A stretch of DNA of 6,258 bases from Pseudomonadales bacterium (GTDB lineage Bacteria > Pseudomonadota > Gammaproteobacteria > Pseudomonadales > Azotimanducaceae): NCBI GenBank assembly GCA_028822125.1, contig JAPKEK010000144.1, positions 1 to 6,258 on the forward strand, read 5' to 3'. Positions 1 through 5,109 of this stretch are shown piece after piece; position 1 is the stretch's first letter, and each line of letters opens with the position of its first letter. Below the pieces are notes generated by a model, which was not told the origin of the DNA, did no database searches, and saw only the letters and a list, made by a program, of their open reading frames with translations. Made by a program: the position numbers and the translations under genes.

Positions 1-120
1 ACTGCTGGGGCGAGCCAGTTCAGGGTGCGCCGCAATATTGACCGTTTCATCCGTAATCTCGAGGCTTATGTCACAGGCGAAATGCTTGAGGGCGTTATTG
101 ATAAAGTGGCAGGATACTAG
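1..120 (+). CDS. C-terminal end of a D-2-hydroxyacid dehydrogenase-like protein (partial)
   Basis: The first reading frame is open from the left edge to a TAG at 118-120 and gives 39 residues. The pattern N-I-x-R-F-I-R-N-L, then a G-E-M-L-x-G-V-I-D stretch and a terminal A-G-Y, matches the usual end of NAD(P)-dependent D-isomer-specific 2-hydroxyacid dehydrogenases, where a N-L-x-R-Y-x-x-G-E-P-L-x-N-V-V-D-x-x-x-G-Y tail is common. Such enzymes reduce 2-oxoacids such as glyoxylate or hydroxypyruvate in the cytoplasm. The catalytic Arg/Glu/His residues and the Rossmann fold lie outside the window, so substrate and subfamily cannot be told. The call rests only on this short tail; a different protein with a similar end remains possible. 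Confidence 0.6.
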   Translation, partial: TAGASQFRVRRNIDRFIRNLEAYVTGEMLEGVIDKVAGY

Positions 121-127
121 GCATTCC

Positions 128-250
128 TTAGGATAACGGCAAATCCTCGGGGTATTCGCTTTTAACAGCGTCAACTGGAATACCCTGGGATAGCACCGAT
201 CCAGGGGCTGCAATGAAGTCCTGCTGCAAATGAACGGGGCAATGTGACAT
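128..250 (-). CDS. possible small ORF, 40 residues, unknown function
   Basis: On the minus strand an ATG at 250-248 opens a 40-codon frame ending at TAA (130-128). The product starts MSHCPVHLQQ and ends PEDLPLS. A weak AGG lies about 8 bases upstream of the ATG, and the region before it (271-300 on the plus strand) is AT-rich with a CATAAT hexamer on the minus strand, which could serve as a -10 box. I recognise no family. There is no signal peptide or membrane segment. The frame would be divergent from the yceI-like gene and convergent with the dehydrogenase end. It also carries an internal inverted repeat, so the stretch may be a non-coding structured element instead. Short length makes chance a serious alternative. 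Confidence 0.2.
   Translation of the reverse strand: MSHCPVHLQQDFIAAPGSVLSQGIPVDAVKSEYPEDLPLS
146..189. repeat. inverted repeat / hairpin downstream of the dehydrogenase end
   Basis: GGGTATTC (150-157) and GAATACCC (178-185) are perfect inverted copies. The pairing extends outward to 146-157 with 178-189 if two G-T pairs are allowed, giving about 12 pairs around a 20-base loop. It lies 26 bases after the dehydrogenase stop, so it could end or protect that transcript, but no T-run follows on either strand. It is therefore not a canonical intrinsic terminator. Confidence 0.4.
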
Positions 251-284
251 AGTGAGTACCTAAAGCGTCAAAATTATGGTAAAT

Positions 285-305
285 AACGCTATATAAAACA
301 GCGTT
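285..305. repeat. small inverted repeat in the upstream region of the yceI-like gene
   Basis: AACGCT (285-290) and AGCGTT (300-305) are perfect 6-base inverted copies around the AT-rich spacer ATATAAAAC. The site lies about 85 bases before the yceI-like start, in an AT-rich stretch that may hold promoters for both directions. It could be an operator half-site pair, but a 6-base match may be chance, and I cannot place a convincing -35/-10 pair for the yceI-like gene (the closest -10-like hexamer is TACAAT at 361-366, without a good -35). Confidence 0.2.
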
Positions 306-373
306 TAAGTAGCGGTCAGGTTAGTCGATTGATGATTAGTAGGCCGGTCACAAAAGTAAGTACAATAAAATAA

Positions 374-378
374 AAGGA
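374..378 (+). promoter_or_regulatory. ribosome binding site of the yceI-like gene
   Basis: AAGGA lies 9 bases before the ATG at 388. It supports this start, which also gives a complete signal peptide. Confidence 0.7.
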
Positions 379-387
379 ACCACCGTC

Positions 388-948
388 ATGTTGAGAAATT
401 GGTTATACGTTGCATCTGTTACCGTTGTGTTGCTCTGCCAGGCTGCTTCTGCAGAAGATTACATCATTGATAACCAGGGACAGCATGCCTTCATCACATT
501 CAAAGCCAAACATCTGAATTTTTCCTACATTATTGGTCATTTCAACCGTTTTGAAGGTCATTTTAGCTATGATGCAGAGCAGCCTGAAAACAGTAGCGCT
601 GAGGTCGAAATACAGGCCAACAGCCTCGATACCAATCACGCCGAACGGAACAAGCATCTAAAAGGCGAGGATTATCTGGATGTAGCCCAATATCCGAGTA
701 TCAGTTTTACCAGCAGTTCGTTCGAAGGTGGCAGTAAAAGTGGTGTGCTGCACGGCAATTTATCCTTTCATGGCGTCACCAAAGCCGTTGCCATCAACGT
801 TCATCAGGTTGGCGAGGGAGATGACCCATGGGGAGGATATCGCAATGGCTTTCAGGGAAATATCACCCTCAGCGCTGGCGATTTTGGGCTGGCCGCGTGG
901 ATTGGTGATGTGGAGGTTGAATTGATTGTCGAGGGCATCAGGCAATAG
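388..948 (+). CDS. yceI: YceI family periplasmic protein
   Basis: The 186-residue product belongs to the YceI family, secreted lipocalin-like beta-barrel proteins; a family structure contained a bound polyisoprenoid. The E. coli member is periplasmic and of similar length, so this gene looks whole. Residues 1-22 form a Sec signal peptide: a short basic start, a hydrophobic core, and an ASA cleavage site before E23. Cys17 does not sit in a good lipobox, so a lipoprotein is unlikely. Family hallmarks follow in order: Y-I-I-D at 25-28, G-H-F-N-R-F-E-G-H-F-S-Y-D at 50-62, S-L-D-T near 79-82, a R-N-K-H-L-K-G-E-D-Y-L-D segment at 87-98, Y-P-S-I-S-F at 102-107, and the closing D-F-G-L...I-G-D-V-E-V motif at 165-177. 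No cytochrome b561 gene, its frequent partner, is adjacent; it appears to be a single-gene unit. The physiological ligand is unknown. Confidence 0.93.
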   Translation: MLRNWLYVASVTVVLLCQAASAEDYIIDNQGQHAFITFKAKHLNFSYIIGHFNRFEGHFSYDAEQPENSSAEVEIQANSLDTNHAERNKHLKGEDYLDVAQYPSISFTSSSFEGGSKSGVLHGNLSFHGVTKAVAINVHQVGEGDDPWGGYRNGFQGNITLSAGDFGLAAWIGDVEVELIVEGIRQ

Positions 949-1034
949 CAAATAGCTAACCTGGATGCACCTGCTTGATATCATCACCAGACCGATTTAG
1001 CCCGTTTAGGAGATCCAGAAACCATAAACGAGCT

Positions 1035-1060
1035 GGGCGCCTATACCTGAGATGGTGCCC
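1035..1060. repeat. hairpin after the yceI-like gene
   Basis: GGGCGCC (1035-1041) pairs with GGTGCCC (1054-1060) over seven positions, one of them G-T, around a 12-base loop. It lies about 87 bases after the yceI-like stop. Only TTAGG follows, with no T-run, so a role as an intrinsic terminator is doubtful. Confidence 0.3.
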
Positions 1061-1063
1061 TTA

Positions 1064-1105
1064 GGCAGTTGCTAATGATCCGCATCAAAGGCCCTTTAAA
1101 CTGCC
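1064..1105. repeat. inverted repeat with nested small stem between yceI and the CoA-transferase gene
   Basis: GGCAGTT (1064-1070) and AACTGCC (1099-1105) are perfect 7-base inverted copies. Inside the 28-base loop a smaller TGAT...ATCA stem is possible. Together with the preceding hairpin this makes the 949-1209 gap a structured region. No gene, clear promoter or terminator was recognised in it. Confidence 0.3.
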
Positions 1106-1198
1106 ACACACGGGAACAGCAACATAGCAGCCGAATTTAGGTATCCCGGGCATCTTGCGGAGACGTTATTTGAGATGAAATTTCTGGTGTGGAAGTTG

Positions 1199-1204
1199 AA
1201 GGAG
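1199..1204 (+). promoter_or_regulatory. strong Shine-Dalgarno that sets the CoA-transferase start
   Basis: AAGGAG lies 5 bases before GTG at 1210. The longer in-frame start, GTG at 1189, has no comparable site upstream and would place this Shine-Dalgarno inside the coding region. Starting at 1210 gives the N-terminus M-S-Q-A-L-E-G-I-R-V-L-D-L, which begins just before the family's conserved L-x-G-I-R-V-L-D motif, as is usual. Confidence 0.75.
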
Positions 1205-1209
1205 AGGTA

Positions 1210-3597
1210 GTGTCACAAGCACTTGAGGGTATTCGCGTACTTGATCTCAGCAGTGGACCTGCGGCAGGTATGGCCACCATGATACTTGCCGATTTCGGTG
1301 CGCAGGTAGTTTCCATCCAACGCCCACCCCTAGCGCCAGCAGATGGCCTTAACCAGTTACCCGCGACCCCTATGTGGCGGCGTGGCAAACAGCTGTTAAC
1401 GCTGGATCTTAATCAGAACACGGACCTCGAACGGTTTCATCAGCTGGCCTCTGGCGCAGATGTACTGGTATGTAACTGGCGCAGCAGTGCCCTGGCTCGC
1501 CGACAGCTTGACTTTGAACATCTGCACAACCAACACAGGCACCTGATCTACTGCCACATCACCGGCTTTGGCAGTCGCGGTCCTATGGCAGACTGCCCTG
1601 GTTACGAACATACTGTGGCAGCTTACAGCGGCCGTATGCGCTTGTTTTCAGGTATCGTAGACCGCGCCGGCCCGGTATTTTCTGCGCTTCAGGTTGGCGT
1701 CCATGCCTGCGCACAATCGGCAGTAGCAGGCGTACTGGCAGCTCTCCTCACCAAAGGCAAAAATGGCGCTGGACGACTGGTAGAAACAAGCCTTCTCCAG
1801 GGTATGTTGCCCTACGAGATGGGTGCCATGATTGGTATGCAATTCATGGAGCAATTCCCTGACCTGGCCCCACTCATCGCTACACCGTCGGCACAACCAC
1901 CAATACCAAGCCTGTTTTACCATCCCGCCCAGGCTGGCGATGGCCGCTGGATGCAGTTTGGTAACCTGTTACCCCACCTGTTCGATAACTTCCTCATTGC
2001 CACTGGCTTGATAGATATCATTGCCGACGAAGACTTCAACCCCAAACAACTGCTGTTAAAAACGTCTGAGAAGCAAGAAGCCTTTCGTGCGCGCATGCTC
2101 AGTAGAATCCAGGAACGATCAACAGCCGACTGGATGCAGGACTTTATCAGCGATGGCGGTATTGTTGCCACGACCTATCAAACAACCCAACAGGCTCTGC
2201 AAGATCCAGATATTGTTGCCAATGGCCATGTCATCAAGGATGACAATGGTGGGCTGCAACTCGGCCCAGTTGCCCGCTTAACTGACACCCCCGCGCTGCC
2301 GGGGGCTGCTGCTTCGAGACAAGACAGCTGGGCACTGCAATGGGCAAAAACCCCTAGACCGAAGTCCACCGCAAAAGAACCACAAGCCCTGCCACTGACC
2401 GGCATACGTGTTATCGAAATTGCCACCATTATCGCCGCACCCCTTGGGGCTGCCTTTCTTGCCGATATGGGCGCTGAAGTTATCAAAATTGAGCCGCTGG
2501 GGGGTGACCCCTTTCGAGGAATGCTAGCCGGCCTGGGGTCGGCCCGTGTCAATGTCGGCAAGCGCAGCATCTCCGTCAATATGAAAACCGATGCAGGACG
2601 CCAGATTGTATTAGATCTATTAAGGGATGCGGATGTGATGATTCACAACTTCCGTCCAGGTGTCCCGGAACGCCTGGGCATCAGTTACTCCCAGGTCAGC
2701 AAGATAAACACCAATATTATATACCTTCAATGTAACGGCTATGGCAGCAATGGTCCGGGTGCTTTAAGACCGAGCACCCACCCCATACCCGGGGCAGCAA
2801 TGGGGGGTGTCATGTACCAGATGGGAGAACACTTACCGGAAGAATTACAGGATACCGACAGCCTGAAAAAGTGGTGCCGGCGATTAATGCGCGCCAATGA
2901 GGTCAACCCAGACCCAAACACCGCTTTGGTGGTCACCACTTCGGTCATGCTTGGATTACTCGCTCGACAGACAACTGGTAGAGGCCAGCGGATACTGGTT
3001 GATATGTTCGGCGCCAATGCCTACGCTAACAGCGATGACTTCCTGACCTATCCCGGCAAACAATCCCGGGCAATGCCCGACGCTGACATGTATGGGTTAT
3101 CCCCTATATACCGACTGTACCCGTGTGCAGAGCAACAATGGATATTTCTAGGGCTTAACACTTCGCGTGAGATTGAACAATTCTGTAACGCCCTGAAAGC
3201 TGCGAATCTTCCTGCGCCAGACCCGAATCAAATGCGCACTGGCGAGGAGAGTTTAATCAAGACATTAACCAGTCTGTTTTCCAAAAAAAATGCCGGGCAG
3301 TGGCAATCCCTGTTAGGACATCTGGGTTGTGTTCAGGCAGATGGCCTGGCACCTAACAGGTTCTGGATCGAAAACGAGCAAGCGCAGGAAATGGATTTAA
3401 CCAGCGAGGTTGAACATCCTGCGTGGGGAACCTACCGCAGGCACGGCCCTGTGGTCATGTTCGATGGCAAACAACAATCTCTGGCTGCACCGCCCCTGGC
3501 GGGTCAACACAACACTGAGTTGCTTTCACTGTTGGGGTATTCACAAGCGCAGATTAATGAGTTTTACCAGCAAGGCACCCTCTGGCAAGAGCCTTAG
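1210..3597 (+). CDS. fused two-domain class III (CaiB/BaiF) CoA-transferase
   Basis: The product is 795 residues from GTG 1210 (802 if GTG 1189 is used), about twice the ~400 residues of a single CaiB/BaiF protein. These cytoplasmic enzymes move CoA between carboxylic acids through an aspartyl-CoA thioester intermediate. Domain 1 spans about 4-360 and domain 2 about 395-785. Each starts with L-x-G-I-R-V, then an A-D-x-G-A-x-V segment, a G-F-G (119-121) or G-Y-G (510-512) loop, and a G-A-G-R or T-G-R-G-Q (589-593) segment. The linker (about 361-394) is rich in Ala, Pro and Lys. By manual alignment with formyl-CoA transferase, the catalytic Asp is Val164 in domain 1 but Asp568 in domain 2, so only the second half should be chemically active. 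Domain 2 has extra charged residues before Asp568. The gene ends in tandem stops (TAG TAG). The architecture is shared with the DMSP enzyme DddD, but substrate is unassigned; a racemase-type activity is not excluded. Confidence 0.9.
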   Translation: MSQALEGIRVLDLSSGPAAGMATMILADFGAQVVSIQRPPLAPADGLNQLPATPMWRRGKQLLTLDLNQNTDLERFHQLASGADVLVCNWRSSALARRQLDFEHLHNQHRHLIYCHITGFGSRGPMADCPGYEHTVAAYSGRMRLFSGIVDRAGPVFSALQVGVHACAQSAVAGVLAALLTKGKNGAGRLVETSLLQGMLPYEMGAMIGMQFMEQFPDLAPLIATPSAQPPIPSLFYHPAQAGDGRWMQFGNLLPHLFDNFLIATGLIDIIADEDFNPKQLLLKTSEKQEAFRARMLSRIQERSTADWMQDFISDGGIVATTYQTTQQALQDPDIVANGHVIKDDNGGLQLGPVARLTDTPALPGAAASRQDSWALQWAKTPRPKSTAKEPQALPLTGIRVIEIATIIAAPLGAAFLADMGAEVIKIEPLGGDPFRGMLAGLGSARVNVGKRSISVNMKTDAGRQIVLDLLRDADVMIHNFRPGVPERLGISYSQVSKINTNIIYLQCNGYGSNGPGALRPSTHPIPGAAMGGVMYQMGEHLPEELQDTDSLKKWCRRLMRANEVNPDPNTALVVTTSVMLGLLARQTTGRGQRILVDMFGANAYANSDDFLTYPGKQSRAMPDADMYGLSPIYRLYPCAEQQWIFLGLNTSREIEQFCNALKAANLPAPDPNQMRTGEESLIKTLTSLFSKKNAGQWQSLLGHLGCVQADGLAPNRFWIENEQAQEMDLTSEVEHPAWGTYRRHGPVVMFDGKQQSLAAPPLAGQHNTELLSLLGYSQAQINEFYQQGTLWQEP

Positions 3598-3669
3598 TAG
3601 GGCACTTCACTTCTCCAATGAAGCTGGTCAACAGCAGCTGAAATTACGGGCGGGTTGTGTAGAGGGGAT

Positions 3670-3698
3670 CTGCCGCTTCAAGTGGCAGGCGAGCTCGC
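3670..3698. repeat. overlapping hairpin and palindrome between CoA-transferase and kinase genes
   Basis: Bases 3670-3688 fold into an 8-pair stem (CTGCCGCT with AGTGGCAG, one G-T pair) with a TCA loop. It is followed directly by the perfect 10-base palindrome GCGAGCTCGC (3689-3698). The palindrome can extend into a competing hairpin that uses GGC at 3685 onward. No T-run follows, so this may be an mRNA processing or stability element between two co-transcribed genes, or a binding site. Its function is unknown. Confidence 0.35.
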
Positions 3699-3747
3699 TG
3701 GCCATGAGTTAACATCGATTCAAACAGGCTTCGATTCAGGGCGATTT

Positions 3748-3789
3748 ATGAGTATGCTTGATGCTCCTGGTATAGGGCCTTATCTATGA
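3748..3789 (+). CDS. possible 13-codon upstream ORF overlapping the kinase start
   Basis: ATG at 3748 opens MSMLDAPGIGPYL and stops with TGA at 3787-3789, sharing ATGA (3786-3789) with the kinase start. AGGG (3738-3741) lies 6 bases before it, at least as well placed as the AGGG (3774-3777) 8 bases before the kinase ATG. This is the arrangement expected for translational coupling through a leader peptide. The same frame is open upstream from 3622 without another ATG, so it could instead be the tail of a decayed gene. No family is recognised. Confidence 0.25.
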   Translation: MSMLDAPGIGPYL

Positions 3790-4976
3790 CTGACATTATA
3801 CCTCTGACCCTTGAAGACGTAGACCATGAATGGCTGACGCAGATCTTCCAGCTGAATGACATTTTACCGTCATCAATCAACAAAGTTCAGATGGACATCA
3901 TCGGAGAAGGTTCTGGGTTTATGGGTGATGTGCTTCGCCTGACAGCTCACTTGAATAACGGCGATTCAGCTCAACCCATCATCCTCAAGCTGCCAACCGC
4001 CGGCGATAATCGCAAGGTGGGTCAGAGCCTGGGCGTGTACGAGCGCGAAATAAGGTTTTATAGAGATTTCCAGCCCCTTATGCCCATCAGGACACCCCGC
4101 ATGATCTATGCAGCCATGGAAGAATCAATGGCACCTGAGACTGGGCTGATGATCATCAAATTGATAAACAAGCTTCCCATTGGCTTAATGTGGCGTATTT
4201 TCCTGTTCCTTAACTGGCTGGGTAGTAAGGTCACGAAACGTTACGCGCTGGTAATTGAAGATCTGGGACAGCTTCGACCCGGCGATCAGGTTACCGGCTG
4301 TTCCCCTGAAGACGCCAAGATAGTCCTCATGGCAATGGCGAAAGTGCAGGCCACCTTCTTAAATAATAGCCTGCTATCCGAGACACCCTGGATTATTCCA
4401 CTGGAACTGACTGTCAACTTAAGCCAGCAGGTGTTTAGACAAGCTTTACCCGCTTATCTGAACCAATATGCCGGGTCACTTTCAAACGGAGCCAAGCAGA
4501 CACTTCACTGGCTCGACGAAAATGGTATCAAGCTCATGAAACTGCTGGCCAGGCAGCCATCGACCCTGAATCATGGCGATTTCCGGCTCGATAACCTTTT
4601 CTTTGATGACAGTGCAAATGAGATTGTTCTGTGTGACTGGCAGACGCCTCTGTCCGGACCCCTGGGCATCGATCTGGCTTATTTCCTGAGTGCATCCCTC
4701 ACAACCGAGAATCAAGGCGAGATTGATAACCTTCTCAAATTTCACCTGCACCAGCTCAATTCTCTGGGCGTTCAAATCGATGCAGCAACATTAACATGGC
4801 AGTATCAGGCAGCGATGTTAGTCATATTACTCCGTGTAATACCCGCTGAATTTCAGGACCTGCTGGACCTGGGCGACAATCGAGGCCACCAACTGGCCAT
4901 AACCTGGCTGGATCGGGTTTTTACCCGAGTCGAAAAAATTCAGCTCGACCTTATTCTGGCCGGACCGCCGTTATAG
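3786..4976 (+). CDS. APH / ecdysteroid kinase-like phosphotransferase
   Basis: The 396-residue product has the protein-kinase-like fold of the aminoglycoside phosphotransferase/choline kinase clan and is closest in motif style to ecdysteroid-kinase-like (CHK, DUF1679) members, which phosphorylate hydroxyl groups of small molecules in the cytoplasm. Visible elements in order are a glycine-rich nucleotide loop (G-E-G-S-G-F-M-G-D at 40-48), the ATP-binding Lys68 in I-I-L-K, a partner Glu in Y-E-R-E-I-R-F-Y (85-92), a hinge-like L-V-I-E-D-L-G (155-161), the catalytic loop H263-G-D265-F-R-L-D-N270, and the metal-binding D284-W-Q followed by G-I-D-L-A-Y-F. All expected catalytic residues are present. 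A segment at about 116-150 before the hinge is longer than usual and hydrophobic. The gene lies 188 bases after the CoA-transferase on the same strand, so co-transcription is plausible. The substrate is unknown; aminoglycoside resistance is unlikely given the EcKL-like motifs. Confidence 0.85.
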   Translation: MTDIIPLTLEDVDHEWLTQIFQLNDILPSSINKVQMDIIGEGSGFMGDVLRLTAHLNNGDSAQPIILKLPTAGDNRKVGQSLGVYEREIRFYRDFQPLMPIRTPRMIYAAMEESMAPETGLMIIKLINKLPIGLMWRIFLFLNWLGSKVTKRYALVIEDLGQLRPGDQVTGCSPEDAKIVLMAMAKVQATFLNNSLLSETPWIIPLELTVNLSQQVFRQALPAYLNQYAGSLSNGAKQTLHWLDENGIKLMKLLARQPSTLNHGDFRLDNLFFDDSANEIVLCDWQTPLSGPLGIDLAYFLSASLTTENQGEIDNLLKFHLHQLNSLGVQIDAATLTWQYQAAMLVILLRVIPAEFQDLLDLGDNRGHQLAITWLDRVFTRVEKIQLDLILAGPPL

Positions 4977-5057
4977 CAAGGACTGTGCGCATCAGTAGGG
5001 TGAGCAGGAACCACCTCCACGCTGTCATCGGGTAACTGGGCATTCTCTGCCACGCTA

Positions 5058-5086
5058 GCGATCACTGTTACAGCAGTGAAACTCGC
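5058..5086. terminator. hairpin between convergent genes, possible bidirectional terminator
   Basis: TCACTG (5062-5067) pairs with CAGTGA (5074-5079) around a TTACAG loop. GCGA (5058-5061) and TCGC (5083-5086) extend the stem beyond a 3-base bulge, giving ten pairs in total. It sits between the kinase stop at 4976 and the transporter stop at 5110, where a shared terminator would be expected. Neither side has a T-run, so the terminator call is inferred from position and may be wrong. Confidence 0.3.
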
Positions 5087-5109
5087 CCAACCAGGTTCAG
5101 GCGGCCTAG

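Noticed and set aside
361..366. TACAAT as the -10 box of the yceI promoter
   Set aside because: It lies very near the ribosome site and no reasonable -35 is found at 16-18 bases upstream; TTGATG at 329-334 is 26 bases away.
400..460. Lipoprotein signal (Cys17) in the YceI protein
   Set aside because: The residues before Cys17 (V-L-L) do not fit a lipobox, while an A-S-A signal peptidase I site follows at 20-22.
979..1050. Short peptide-like open frame ending L-G-A-Y-T before TGA 1048-1050, in the same frame as yceI
   Set aside because: It has no start codon and is only about 23 codons between stops; nothing supports translation or a longer original yceI.
2178..2579. 133-codon minus-strand frame inside the CoA-transferase gene
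   Set aside because: It lies wholly antisense to well-conserved CaiB/BaiF sequence and its translation is low-complexity Ser/Ala/Pro-rich with no recognisable domain.
3786..4976. Antibiotic resistance (aminoglycoside phosphotransferase) gene
   Set aside because: Shared fold motifs exist, but the D-F-R-L-D-N and D-W-Q motifs and the context resemble ecdysteroid-kinase-like metabolic proteins, and no resistance or mobile genes are nearby.
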